In this document: positions 42,062-50,485 of the stretch, one piece after another | Layout: each line of letters begins with the position of its first letter | How positions within the stretch are numbered: position 1 is the first letter of the stretch | Source: Chloroflexota bacterium | Lineage (GTDB): Bacteria; Chloroflexota; Dehalococcoidia; JABGRK01 | Reading direction: 5' to 3' | Length of the DNA: 64,000 bases | Assembly (NCBI GenBank): GCA_018648325.1 | Contig: JABGRK010000011.1 | Location: 319,712 to 383,711, forward strand | Made by a program: the position numbers and the translations under genes | The notes under the pieces: model-generated | Seen by the model: only the letters and a program-made list of their open reading frames with translations | Told to the model about the DNA's origin: nothing | Database searches by the model: none

Positions 42062-42580
42062 TTGAAACTGAGACTTGACTTGCACGTCCATTACATTGAA
42101 GCCACAGGGTTTATCCAACCAACCACTGCTTCCGTAGCCCAGCTCATTGATACAGTTAAAACCCGTGGACTGGATGGCATTGCTATTACCGACCACAAAG
42201 GCTACTCCCCTGACTTCGCTCATCAAGTTAAAGATATCGTTGAACACGAGTTCAATAGCGAAATTCTGATTCTTTTAGGGCAAGAGTGTGATGTGGGCAC
42301 TGAACACGTGGTAGAAATCTACATGCCTGAAAACCGTGTTTTTCGATTCCTTGCGCATCCAGTCCATCTTCCGGTTGAAGACTACATTGCCAAAGATATC
42401 CAAGGTGTGGAGATCAATAATGGACAATATGGGATTGATGAACATGCTACGAGAGAATATGCCCAGGAGCATAAGCTGCTACTGCTATCAAATAGTGATG
42501 CCCACTTGCTAGACAGGATAGGTGGCTACTACAACGAGATTGATCTTGATGACATGCTAAAGCTATCAGTTAGCAGATAG
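42062..42580 (+). CDS. PHP-domain metal-dependent phosphoesterase
   Basis: About 172 residues. LRLDLHVHY (HxH), GLDGIAITDHKGY (D and H), FLAHPVHLP and SNSDAHLLDRIGGYYNEI are the four PHP metal-binding motifs. TTG start at 42062: GGGGAG (42051-42056) is 5 nt upstream. Family members are phosphatases or nucleases of small phosphorylated substrates, and the substrate here is unknown. Divergent from gnd and followed by its own terminator. Confidence 0.88.
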   Translation: MKLRLDLHVHYIEATGFIQPTTASVAQLIDTVKTRGLDGIAITDHKGYSPDFAHQVKDIVEHEFNSEILILLGQECDVGTEHVVEIYMPENRVFRFLAHPVHLPVEDYIAKDIQGVEINNGQYGIDEHATREYAQEHKLLLLSNSDAHLLDRIGGYYNEIDLDDMLKLSVSR

Positions 42581-42618
42581 TTACTGTCATAAAACCTCTC
42601 ACCACACCAATCAGGCTT

Positions 42619-42652
42619 TAGCGGCATGTTTTTAGCGTATTTTGCCGCTTTA
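42619..42652 (+). terminator. Terminator after the PHP gene
   Basis: GCGGCA (42621-42626) and TGCCGC (42643-42648), 6-bp stem with a long T-rich loop, followed by TTTATTG. Confidence 0.55.
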
Positions 42653-42769
42653 TTGTACAAAACAAATTGCACAACGACTAATTGGACATGCCGTATATTG
42701 CTATCTCTGCTCCACTACTATTCCGTCTCGAAAGGCTAATTAGGCTCACCCTACAGACACCCAATGGGA

Positions 42770-42798
42770 TTGACAAAACCATTAGTTTGTGAAATAAT
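42770..42798 (+). promoter_or_regulatory. Promoter of the glutamate synthase operon
   Basis: Consensus TTGACA (42770-42775), 17 bp, AATAAT (42793-42798). The start site would be ~42805, right at the foot of the hairpin at 42807. Confidence 0.75.
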
Positions 42799-42806
42799 AC
42801 AGGAAA

Positions 42807-42824
42807 GCGGCAACCGTTTGCCGC
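42807..42824 (+). promoter_or_regulatory. 5'-end hairpin of the glutamate synthase transcript
   Basis: GCGGCAA-CCGT-TTGCCGC, a perfect 7-bp stem with a 4-nt loop. It begins at about +3 of the predicted transcript and ends 6 nt before the AAGGGAG Shine-Dalgarno. It may stabilise the mRNA 5' end, or be a DNA operator, since it is also an 18-bp inverted repeat next to the promoter. Confidence 0.6.
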
Positions 42825-42843
42825 ATTATCAAGGGAGTAACCA

Positions 42844-43341
42844 GTGGCAAAAGTTTATCTAAATCCGGATGTATGCATAGGATGCGGACTTTGTTCCGTA
42901 TATTGTACTGTTGAGCATTCGGGCACAAAGGACATAATAAAAACCTTTAACAGCCAGCCAGAACGCCCCCAATCTCGCGTTCGAATTGAGAGGGAGGGAA
43001 TAAACGCCTTCTCAATACAATGCAGACATTGCCAGGAGCCATGGTGTGTGTATTCCTGTCTTACCGGAGCAATGAGCAAGAGTGCGGCAAATAACACCGT
43101 GGAATATGCCGCTAATAAATGCGTTGGTTGTTGGTCATGCGTTATGGTGTGCCCCAACGGAGTACTGGCAAGAGACGTTTCGACTCATCAGATTGCCAAG
43201 TGCGACCTGTGCCCTGGCCGTGATGTTCCTGCGTGTGTAGCAAATTGCCCCAATGAAGCACTGACACTAATGACAGACGACGGCAAAATCATCAACGGTT
43301 TTTCTGAAGACATGGTCGTTGAAAATATAGTGATTGATTAG
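42844..43341 (+). CDS. Multi-cluster ferredoxin subunit of the glutamate synthase operon
   Basis: 165 residues, GTG start with AAGGGAG at good spacing. Four 4Fe-4S cysteine groups are visible: CIGCGLCSVYC (with C later), CRHCQEPWCVYSC, CVGCWSCVMVCP and CDLCPGRDVPACVANCP. This is the HydN/DmsB-like electron transfer type. It is 2-14 bp from the FAD oxidoreductase gene. In this operon the ferredoxin and FAD proteins stand where bacterial GltD is found, so they probably deliver electrons to GltB2. Confidence 0.92.
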   Translation: MAKVYLNPDVCIGCGLCSVYCTVEHSGTKDIIKTFNSQPERPQSRVRIEREGINAFSIQCRHCQEPWCVYSCLTGAMSKSAANNTVEYAANKCVGCWSCVMVCPNGVLARDVSTHQIAKCDLCPGRDVPACVANCPNEALTLMTDDGKIINGFSEDMVVENIVID

Positions 43342-43355
43342 GTTTGGTAAAAGGA

Positions 43356-44618
43356 ATGATTAAGACCAAGTATTTAATAATAGGAAACTCTGCCGGTGGA
43401 GTCGGTGCGGCCGAAGCGATAAGAAAGCACGACAGTTCTGGAACTATCATTATCGTGTCGGATGAGCCGTATCCGGTGTATGGCCGCGCACTTATATCAA
43501 AATATCTATCAAGAGAACGAATTTTCGAGGACATCTTGTATCGTGACCAGGACTTCTACAAGCAGAATGGAATCAACGCTTTGCTAGATAAAAACGTTGA
43601 GAGCGTAGATACCAATACCAGAACTGCCAGACTTTCAGATGGCGAAACGATCGCGTGGGAAAAGCTGCTTTTGGCAACGGGAGGAACGCCAATCGTTCCT
43701 CCGATGAAGGGCGCAGACAAAAAGGGTGTTTTCACCTTCACCAAACTGAATGATGCCAAGGCACTGGACGGATATTTGAACAACGCTGGCAAGGCTGTTG
43801 TGATTGGTGGAGGACTGATCGGACTTAGTGTAAGCGAAGCTCTGCACAAACGCGGACTTGGTGTAACCATCGTAGAAATGAAAGACAGAATTCTAAACGT
43901 GATGCTTGATGAGCAGTCCTCACATATGGCAGAAGACAATCTTTCCAACTCTGGGGTTCAGGTAAAAACCAACAACACCGTTGCCGAAATTGGCGGTGGT
44001 GAGTCGGTAACGCATGTAATCTTAAGCGACGGACAAAAATTAGCATGCGATCTGGTAGTTGTGGCTATCGGTGTTAGCCCGCGCAAGAACATTGCCGCGG
44101 CGGCTGGGATCGAAGTTAACCGCGGCATACTGGTTAACCGGCAAATGCAAACCAGCATGCCGAATGTATACGCCTGCGGCGATGTGGCTGAGGCATACGA
44201 TTTTATTTATGACATCTGTCGCCCGGTGCCCATATGGCCCGGTGCCTATTTAGGTGGAATGACTGCCGGAGCAAACATGGCTGGCGGCGAGGCTGAGTAC
44301 CCCGGTGTCACTGCAATGAACTCGCTGGGCTACTTCGGGCTGGACATCGTATCTGCCGGCATGGTCATTGCGCCGGATGATAGCTATGAATTGTTAGTTG
44401 ATGAAAGCAATGGCAATTATAAAAAGTTGGTGCTCAAGGATAACTATATCAAGGGAATGGTGTTTGTTGGGGATATAGACAAGTCCGGCATTATATTCGG
44501 ACTGATGAAAGATAAAGTCGATGTCAGCCAGTTCAAGCAGAAGCTACTGACCGACGATTTTGGGCTAATACACCTCCCGGAACCGATGTGGCGACAGCGT
44601 CTGGAGTGCAGCTTATGA
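43356..44618 (+). CDS. FAD-dependent pyridine nucleotide oxidoreductase of the glutamate synthase operon
   Basis: About 420 residues. FAD loop YLIIGNSAGGVGAAEAI, LLLATGGTPIVPP, second dinucleotide loop AVVIGGGLIGLSVSEAL, and the C-terminal FAD motif VYACGDVAEAYD. It resembles the NADH-rubredoxin/nitrite reductase FAD family. The exact start is uncertain: ATG 43356 gives the usual N-terminus, a TTG at 43344 is in frame. Overlaps the next gene by 4 bp (ATGA). Likely role: passes NAD(P)H electrons through the upstream ferredoxin to glutamate synthase. Confidence 0.9.
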   Translation: MIKTKYLIIGNSAGGVGAAEAIRKHDSSGTIIIVSDEPYPVYGRALISKYLSRERIFEDILYRDQDFYKQNGINALLDKNVESVDTNTRTARLSDGETIAWEKLLLATGGTPIVPPMKGADKKGVFTFTKLNDAKALDGYLNNAGKAVVIGGGLIGLSVSEALHKRGLGVTIVEMKDRILNVMLDEQSSHMAEDNLSNSGVQVKTNNTVAEIGGGESVTHVILSDGQKLACDLVVVAIGVSPRKNIAAAAGIEVNRGILVNRQMQTSMPNVYACGDVAEAYDFIYDICRPVPIWPGAYLGGMTAGANMAGGEAEYPGVTAMNSLGYFGLDIVSAGMVIAPDDSYELLVDESNGNYKKLVLKDNYIKGMVFVGDIDKSGIIFGLMKDKVDVSQFKQKLLTDDFGLIHLPEPMWRQRLECSL

Positions 44619-45781
44619 GAGACTTAGGACACATACAAAATCCATACAGTGACGGTAAGGTGATAGACTCCTGCTCTATCTTTGGCATGATGGATACCAG
44701 CGGCAAACGCTTTTCCGGCGAGGGCATTATTCGCGCCATAGGCAATATGCATTTTAGAGGCAACGGACTTGGTGGCGGTTTTGCCGTCTACGGGCTGTAT
44801 CCCGAGCATCCGGACGATTATGCATTCCATATAATGTACAACTCCGATGCCGCCAAAATTGAGACGGAAGAGTATCTCAATCACAGGTTTGATATTAATC
44901 TGGCTGAGGTTGTGCCCACAAAGCTAAACGAAGCAATCATAAATCCACCGCTGGTAATACGTTACTTTGCCAGCATAAAGCCAGAAATCGCTCACGCTCA
45001 CTGCGTAAACCAGTCGCAGGATGATTATGTTGTATCAAGAGTTATGGAAATAAACACTCATATTGCCGATTCATTTGTATTCTCCAGCGGTAAAAACATG
45101 GCAGTGTTCAAAGGCGTGGGATATCCGGAAGAAATCGCCGAATACTTCCAACTAGCTCAGTATGAGGGATATCTGTGGACGGCGCATGGGCGCTTTCCCA
45201 CCAACACACGCGGATGGTGGGGTGGAGCGCATCCTTTTAGCATTCACGACTGGACGGTGGTGCACAACGGCGAGATATCGTCCTACGGCACAAACAAACG
45301 ATTTCTAGAAGAGTATGGTTACGAATGCACCATGCAGACCGATACCGAGGTAGTTGCGTATGCCGTAGATTTACTGGCACGCAGACACAACCTGCCCGTA
45401 GAAATAATAGCCAAGGTGTTCTCCCCTCCGTTCTGGCACGCTATAAATCGTCGTAGCCCAGAACAACAGGAAATGCTAGGTACATTGCGTCAGGTTTATA
45501 GCGGACTGCTGCTAAACGGACCATTTACCATAATTCTGGCGCACCAGGGCGAAATGATCGGCCTTACCGATAGAATAAGGCTACGCCCGCTTACGGTGGG
45601 TGTAAAAGGCAGCACACTTTATCTTTCGTCTGAGGAATCGGCAATACGGCTGATATGCCCCGATCTCGATAAGGCCTGGATACCAATGGGCGGAGAACCA
45701 ATAATCGGCTCTTTGAAAAGTCCAATTATACCCGGATCATACAATCAAAATAGCGCTGCAGCAGGGAGTCAGGGAATATGA
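44615..45781 (+). CDS. Glutamate synthase amidotransferase subunit (archaeal-type GltB1)
   Basis: 388 residues. Class II glutamine amidotransferase domain: the putative nucleophile is in DSCSIFGMMD (~20), so a short N-terminal propeptide would have to be removed. GRFPTNTRGWWGGAHPFSIHDWTVVHNGEISSYGTN and MQTDTEVVAYAVDLL are typical. It hydrolyses glutamine and supplies ammonia to the synthase subunit. Start: GGAG is 7 nt before the ATG at 44615, which overlaps the previous stop; an in-frame GTG at 44588 is less likely. In most bacteria this domain is fused into one large GltB; here it is a separate gene. Confidence 0.93.
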   Translation: MRDLGHIQNPYSDGKVIDSCSIFGMMDTSGKRFSGEGIIRAIGNMHFRGNGLGGGFAVYGLYPEHPDDYAFHIMYNSDAAKIETEEYLNHRFDINLAEVVPTKLNEAIINPPLVIRYFASIKPEIAHAHCVNQSQDDYVVSRVMEINTHIADSFVFSSGKNMAVFKGVGYPEEIAEYFQLAQYEGYLWTAHGRFPTNTRGWWGGAHPFSIHDWTVVHNGEISSYGTNKRFLEEYGYECTMQTDTEVVAYAVDLLARRHNLPVEIIAKVFSPPFWHAINRRSPEQQEMLGTLRQVYSGLLLNGPFTIILAHQGEMIGLTDRIRLRPLTVGVKGSTLYLSSEESAIRLICPDLDKAWIPMGGEPIIGSLKSPIIPGSYNQNSAAAGSQGI

Positions 45782-47280
45782 AAACATATCTACCAAGCAG
45801 ATTCATGGTTGAGAGAGATAAGGACCGCTGTATCAGGTGTCAGGTATGCGTTAATCAATGCAGCTTCGATGCGCATTATTACGATTGTGACGACGATACC
45901 ATACGCGCCCGTGAAGATAACTGCGTAGGTTGTCATCGTTGCGTATCGTTTTGTCCTACAAACGCTCTGAATGTCAGGCAGAATCCCTTGGAGTACAAGT
46001 CTAACTTCAACTGGACCTCACAAGCAATCGAGGATATCACCAAGCAGGCAGAAACAGGCGGGGTGCTGCTTACCGGCATGGGCAATGATAAAGACTATCG
46101 TATTTACTGGGATCATCTGGTGCTCAACGCTTCTCAGGTAACCAATCCGTCTATCGACCCATTGCGTGAGCCTATGGAGCTTGCCACCTACCTTGGAAGA
46201 AAGCCCAACGAGGTTGAGGTTGATTCTGATGGAAAGCTGAAAACTAAACTGGCGCCGCAGGTGAGAATCGAGATTCCGGTAATGTTCTCTGCCATGTCAT
46301 ATGGTGCGGTAAGCCTTAATGTACATAAATCGCTTGCCAGAGCGGCAACGCAGATGGGTACGATGTGGAACACGGGCGAGGGTGGACTTCATCCCGACCT
46401 GTACCAGTACGGTCAGAATACAACTGTTCAAACCGCATCGGGCCGCTTCGGTGTTCATGCCGGTTACCTTAGTGCAGGCCGCATCGTAGAAATAAAGATA
46501 GGTCAAGGTGCAAAACCCGGTATAGGCGGACATCTGCCAGGAGAAAAGGTTAGCGCCGAGGTGTCCAGAACACGCATGATACCTGAAGGGACAGATGCGC
46601 TTTCACCGGCACCACACCACGATATCTATTCTATCGAAGATTTGGCGCAGCTGGTTTATGCAATGAAAGAGGCAACCAATTATACAAAGCCTATTTCGGT
46701 AAAAATAGCGGCTGTTCATAACGCAGCGGCAATCGCCAGCGGCATGGTACGAGCAGGAGCGGACATCGTAGTGCTGGACGGGCTTCGTGGATCAACAGGG
46801 GCTGCTCCCAAGGTTATACGTGATAACGTGGGTATTCCCATAGAACTGGCGCTAGCTGCAGTCGATACTCGCCTCAGGCAGGAAGGCATTCGCAATCAGG
46901 CTTCAATCGTTGTGGCCGGTGGCATCAGAAACAGCGGTGATGTGGCCAAGGCAATTGCCCTTGGTGCCGATGCAGTTTACATCGCCACCTCAGCACTGAT
47001 CGCACTGGGCTGTCACGTCTGCCAGCAGTGCCATACCGGCAAGTGCGCCTGGGGGCTATGCACCACAGATCTGGCGCTTACCAAAAGAATTAATCCGGAT
47101 ATAGGGGCAAGAAGGCTGTCAAATCTGCTGCGTAGCTGGAGCCACGAGCTTAAGGATATTCTGGGCGCAATGGGACTTAATGCACTGGAAAGCCTTCGTG
47201 GCAACAGACTGCATCTAAGAGGCATTGGCCTTACCGATAAAGAACTCGAAATCCTCGGTGTAAAAATGGCTGGGAGTTAA
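45778..47280 (+). CDS. Glutamate synthase FMN/iron-sulfur subunit (archaeal-type GltB2)
   Basis: 500 residues. Two N-terminal ferredoxin motifs (CIRCQVCVNQC, CVGCHRCVSFCP), then the FMN-binding barrel: MFSAMSYGAVSLNVHKSLARAA, NTGEGGLHPDLY, IGQGAKPGIGGHLPGEKV, GLRGSTGAAPKVIRDNVG, VVAGGIRNSGDVAKAIALGADAV, and the 3Fe-4S cysteines in CHVCQQCHTGKCAWGLC. It makes glutamate from 2-oxoglutarate and the ammonia channelled from GltB1. It overlaps gltB1 by 4 bp and is followed 2 bp later by the GXGXG subunit. Confidence 0.95.
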   Translation: MKTYLPSRFMVERDKDRCIRCQVCVNQCSFDAHYYDCDDDTIRAREDNCVGCHRCVSFCPTNALNVRQNPLEYKSNFNWTSQAIEDITKQAETGGVLLTGMGNDKDYRIYWDHLVLNASQVTNPSIDPLREPMELATYLGRKPNEVEVDSDGKLKTKLAPQVRIEIPVMFSAMSYGAVSLNVHKSLARAATQMGTMWNTGEGGLHPDLYQYGQNTTVQTASGRFGVHAGYLSAGRIVEIKIGQGAKPGIGGHLPGEKVSAEVSRTRMIPEGTDALSPAPHHDIYSIEDLAQLVYAMKEATNYTKPISVKIAAVHNAAAIASGMVRAGADIVVLDGLRGSTGAAPKVIRDNVGIPIELALAAVDTRLRQEGIRNQASIVVAGGIRNSGDVAKAIALGADAVYIATSALIALGCHVCQQCHTGKCAWGLCTTDLALTKRINPDIGARRLSNLLRSWSHELKDILGAMGLNALESLRGNRLHLRGIGLTDKELEILGVKMAGS

Positions 47281-47282
47281 TC

Positions 47283-48041
47283 ATGATACAAACGACTGAA
47301 AATGAAATTACCATTGATGCTGCGGGCGTTAGTTTTCGTGATCTCAATACTAAGCTTAGAGAAAAGGTTGCCTGCGGCGCTGAGAAGATAGTACTGCTAA
47401 ATGTATGCGGGCAGCGCTACATCGGCACCGACCTGAATAGTCCTGTGGCGATTAACATCGTGGGGACACCCGGTAATAATCTTGGTTCGTTTATGGACGG
47501 ACCACAGATCACCGTATACGGCAATGCACAGGATGGAAGCGGTAATACCATGAATGACGGGCAAATCATAGTTCACGGCCACGCTGGAGATATAACCGGC
47601 CTTGCAGCACGCGGCGGTAACATATTTGTAAGAGACGATGTTGGCTACCGCGCCGGTATCCACATGAAGGAATACGAGGACAAAAAGCCAGCGCTTGTTA
47701 TAGGCGGCACTGCGCAGGACTTTGTTGGAGAGTATATGGCAGGCGGCGTGCTTATACTGCTGGGCTTAAACCTCAAACAGGGAGAACACCACAGAGCCAA
47801 CTACATCGGCACGGGCATGCACGGTGGGATTATCTATATCAGAGGCACTGTCGAGGAATACCAGCTTGGTAAAGAGGTAGGCGTTGCCGAGTTAACCGAA
47901 GATGACTACCGGGTACTGGGTGAATATGTTGGCGATTATGCAGATCATTTTGACTGTGATGCCAAGCAGATTATGAACAGTAGTTTCATCAAACTCTACC
48001 CGCGCTATCTGAGGCCATACGGACGGCTATACGCATATTAG
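47283..48041 (+). CDS. Glutamate synthase GXGXG-domain subunit (archaeal-type GltB3)
   Basis: 252 residues with a right-handed beta-helix pattern of repeated Gly motifs (GTPGNNLGSFMDG, DGSGNTMNDGQIIVHG, GDITGLAARGGNIFVRDDVG, GEYMAGGVLILLG, GTGMHGGIIYIRG). This is the structural C-terminal domain of bacterial GltB, here as a separate protein. GGGAG precedes the ATG. With the two preceding genes it completes the split enzyme. Confidence 0.94.
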   Translation: MIQTTENEITIDAAGVSFRDLNTKLREKVACGAEKIVLLNVCGQRYIGTDLNSPVAINIVGTPGNNLGSFMDGPQITVYGNAQDGSGNTMNDGQIIVHGHAGDITGLAARGGNIFVRDDVGYRAGIHMKEYEDKKPALVIGGTAQDFVGEYMAGGVLILLGLNLKQGEHHRANYIGTGMHGGIIYIRGTVEEYQLGKEVGVAELTEDDYRVLGEYVGDYADHFDCDAKQIMNSSFIKLYPRYLRPYGRLYAY

Positions 48042-48104
48042 ATTGAATACCGGCTCCAGGATTTGGCACACTGCGGTATAATCTTTTAGAGAGTACTTTA
48101 TTTC

Positions 48105-48782
48105 ATGATAAACGTGTGCATAATCAATCCCGAGCGAAAACAGCTTATAACAGAACTAACCAGTGAACTAAAAAACGCTGGCTTTTTCTGCTCGAGTTGC
48201 CCCACTTACAATGACGACACAGTAGCCAAAGTGCTTGGTAATAATACCGACGCTGTACTTATCTCAATTGATAGCAGGTATGCAAACCAGGGTTGGACTC
48301 TTGCTCACACCATTAAGGAAGAAAACGAGATACCTGTTATCCCTCTGCTAACCCTTGAGTCATTAGATGGCATTGATTCCGACTTGAAACTCGATGATTT
48401 TGTTCTTGAGCCGTGGAACGGGCCTGAGGTTGTTGCCAGACTGCAACGCGTTTTAACAAAAGCCGATCGCAAGCATAGCGATAACGTTATCAGATATGCC
48501 GACTTGCTTATCGACCTGGACAGTTGCGAGGTATGGGTGGATGATAAACTTATGTCGCTGACATACAAGGAATATGAACTTTTAAAGTTTCTGATCGGTA
48601 GCCCTGGCCGCGTGTTCGATAGAGATACCATACTCAACAAGGTGTGGGGGCATGACTACTTCGGCGGAGACAGAACCGTTGATGTCCATATCCGGCGGCT
48701 GCGCAGTAAGATTGAAGACTCCAGACACACTTTCATTGATACAATTCGTAACATAGGCTATCGCTTCAAAAAAGACCTGTAA
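48105..48782 (+). CDS. GlnR-like orphan OmpR-family regulator with a degenerate receiver
   Basis: 225 residues. The winged-helix output domain is canonical for OmpR (SLTYKEYELLKFLIGSPGRVFDRDTIL, GGDRTVDVHIRRLRSKIED, IRNIGYRFKKDL). The receiver is not: the acidic pair is replaced (VCIINPERK), the phospho-acceptor Asp is Ser (DAVLISIDSR), and the conserved Lys is Glu (FVLEPWNGPE). It therefore cannot be phosphorylated in the usual way, like actinobacterial GlnR. It is downstream of the glutamate synthase genes, upstream of amt-glnK-glnA, with no kinase nearby. A perfect TATAAT lies at 48077-48082 but no clear -35. Directly downstream is an 11-bp-periodic repeat of GlnR-box type. Confidence 0.85.
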   Translation: MINVCIINPERKQLITELTSELKNAGFFCSSCPTYNDDTVAKVLGNNTDAVLISIDSRYANQGWTLAHTIKEENEIPVIPLLTLESLDGIDSDLKLDDFVLEPWNGPEVVARLQRVLTKADRKHSDNVIRYADLLIDLDSCEVWVDDKLMSLTYKEYELLKFLIGSPGRVFDRDTILNKVWGHDYFGGDRTVDVHIRRLRSKIEDSRHTFIDTIRNIGYRFKKDL

Positions 48783-48795
48783 TCATTCCTACCAT

Positions 48796-48833
48796 GTAAC
48801 ACTAGTGCAATCCTCTCGTAATACCACCGAAAC
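48796..48833 (+). promoter_or_regulatory. GlnR-box-like operator: four pentamers at 11-bp spacing
   Basis: GTAAC (48796), GCAAT (48807), GTAAT (48818), GAAAC (48829), each separated by exactly 6 nt. The architecture GTnAC-N6-GaAAC-N6 repeated twice is the known actinobacterial GlnR box. The centre (~48815) lies about 41 bp upstream of the predicted amt start site, the position expected for an activator overlapping the -35 region. Confidence 0.7.
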
Positions 48834-48840
48834 ATTCGCT

Positions 48841-48849
48841 TGCTAGTAT
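48841..48849 (+). promoter_or_regulatory. Extended -10 element of amt
   Basis: TGC-TAGTAT (TGn plus -10 at 48844-48849) with no -35 of its own; the operator occupies that place. This suggests activator-dependent transcription, starting near 48856. Confidence 0.5.
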
Positions 48850-48883
48850 TAGTTATGGATCGGCGTTATATGAGAGGGGCAAT

Positions 48884-50110
48884 GTGCCACAAGTAGAAAT
48901 TGCTATAAACACAGTCTGGGTAATGGTAGCTGCTTTCCTGGTATTTTTCATGCAGCCTGGTTTTGCCATGCTGGAGGCCGGTTTTACCCGTGCCAAGAAC
49001 GTGGCCAACATCCTGATGAAAAACTTCATGGATTTTTGCATGGCTTCAATCGGTTTCTGGGCCGTGGGCTATGCTATTATGTTTGGCGCAGGTAACATTT
49101 TTGCAGGTTCAAGCTATTTTTTCCTCTCAGGTATACCCGATCAAACGTTTGGTTTGCCCACACTTGCCTTCTGGTTCTTCCAGTTGGCGTTTGCCGGAGC
49201 CGCCGCAACCATAGTTGCAGGTGCCATGGCAGAGCGCACCAAATTTTCAGCATACCTTATCTATAGCCTTATAATTTCTGCTCTAATCTACCCAATAGTA
49301 GGTCATTGGGTTTGGGGTGGAGGCTGGCTGGGTGAACTCGGATTTTTGGATTTCGCCGGTTCAACTGTAGTTCACTCAGTCGGAGGATGGGCCAGCCTCA
49401 TGGGAGCCATCTTCCTGGGTCCACGTATTGGCAAGTATCGCAGAGATGGCTCGGCCAATCCTATACCGGGACACAATCTGGCGCTGGCTGCATTGGGGAC
49501 GTTTATACTGTGGTTTGGCTGGTTCGGTTTTAACCCCGGCAGTACTCTTTCGGGCATGGATTTTGGCCTCATAGCCAAGGTTGCGGCCAATACAAACCTT
49601 GCGGCCGCAGCAGGTGCACTTGTGGCTCTGGGTGCTGCATGGGCAAAGACACGCAAGCCTGACTTTGGTCTTACCATGAACGGAGCGCTGGCGGGGCTTG
49701 TCGCCATTACCGCACCATGCGCATTCGTATCACCCTTAAGCGCACTTATCATCGGTGCAATTGCAGGGCTGGTAATGTTCGGAGCCGTGTTTCTGCTGGA
49801 AAGAATCAGGATCGACGATCCGGTGGGTGCCATACCTGTTCATGGTTTTTGCGGACTATGGGGAACGCTGGCTGTTGGTCTGTTCCATGAGTCAGCGGGA
49901 CTGTTTTTCGGTGGCGGGTGGGCTCAACTCGGCATTCAGGGGATCGGTACTGCGGCTGTATTCGGATGGGTTGTATTGACCATGGGCGCAGTGTTCTTTA
50001 CACTCAAGAAAACCATCGGGATAAGAGTGAGTGCCCGTGAGGAAGTAATGGGACTGGACATAGGAGAGCATGCCGTAAGTGCTTACCCTGATTTTGTAAC
50101 CAAAGGCTAA
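48884..50110 (+). CDS. amt: Ammonium transporter
   Basis: 408 residues, eleven predicted membrane helices. Family signatures: FMQPGFAMLEAGFTRAKN near the N-terminus, the twin-His pore residues in VHSVGGWASLMGA and PVHGFCGLWGTLAVGLF, and FILWFGWFGFNPGSTL. Conducts ammonium/ammonia into the cell when nitrogen is scarce. GTG start with GAGAGGGG upstream; the ATG two bases earlier is in another frame and stops at once. First gene of amt-glnK-glnA(-nrpR), controlled by the operator at 48796-48833. Confidence 0.97.
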   Translation: MPQVEIAINTVWVMVAAFLVFFMQPGFAMLEAGFTRAKNVANILMKNFMDFCMASIGFWAVGYAIMFGAGNIFAGSSYFFLSGIPDQTFGLPTLAFWFFQLAFAGAAATIVAGAMAERTKFSAYLIYSLIISALIYPIVGHWVWGGGWLGELGFLDFAGSTVVHSVGGWASLMGAIFLGPRIGKYRRDGSANPIPGHNLALAALGTFILWFGWFGFNPGSTLSGMDFGLIAKVAANTNLAAAAGALVALGAAWAKTRKPDFGLTMNGALAGLVAITAPCAFVSPLSALIIGAIAGLVMFGAVFLLERIRIDDPVGAIPVHGFCGLWGTLAVGLFHESAGLFFGGGWAQLGIQGIGTAAVFGWVVLTMGAVFFTLKKTIGIRVSAREEVMGLDIGEHAVSAYPDFVTKG

Positions 50111-50128
50111 ACGGCAAGGGGGAGAACA

Positions 50129-50467
50129 ATGAAAAAAGTAGAGGCAATTATCAGGTACGAAAAGCTAAACGATGTCAGGGATGCCCTGGAGCAACTGGGA
50201 TATCCGGGCATAACTATCACCGATGTAAAAGGTCACGGTAAACAGGAAGGACCTCGTCGACAATGGCGAGGCAAGGAATATAAAGTAGAACTGTTACCCA
50301 AGATCAAAATTGAGATCGTCGTACTCGATGAAGATCTCGGCAAAACAGTCAATGCCATTACTAGAATCGCCAGAACAGGCGAGGTAGGCGATGGTAAGGT
50401 TTTTGTTATACCGGTAGAAAATGCATATCGGGTAAGAACCGGTGATGCAGGAGAAAACGCAATTTAA
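50129..50467 (+). CDS. glnK: Nitrogen regulatory protein P-II (GlnB/GlnK)
   Basis: 112 residues. MKKVEAIIRYEKLNDVRDAL, T-loop GHGKQEGPRRQWRGKEYKVELLPK-type with the modifiable Tyr equivalent to Tyr51 retained (GKEYKV), the ATP-binding B loop RTGEVGDGKVFVIPV and the C-terminal YRVRTGD. Trimeric sensor of 2-oxoglutarate and ATP/ADP. Its place directly after amt marks it as GlnK-type, which gates the transporter. AAGGGGGAG precedes the ATG. No uridylyltransferase gene is in the window. Confidence 0.97.
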   Translation: MKKVEAIIRYEKLNDVRDALEQLGYPGITITDVKGHGKQEGPRRQWRGKEYKVELLPKIKIEIVVLDEDLGKTVNAITRIARTGEVGDGKVFVIPVENAYRVRTGDAGENAI

Positions 50468-50485
50468 AAGGAGGATCAGACAATT

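Noticed and set aside
42770..42806. A GlnR-box-like repeat at the glutamate synthase promoter (reverse strand GTATT-N6-CAAAC)
   Set aside because: Only two partly matching pentamers; the match is too weak and overlaps the -10 element.
48783..48883. NrpR operator GGAA-N6-TTCC upstream of amt
   Set aside because: No such sequence is present in this region or upstream of nrpR.
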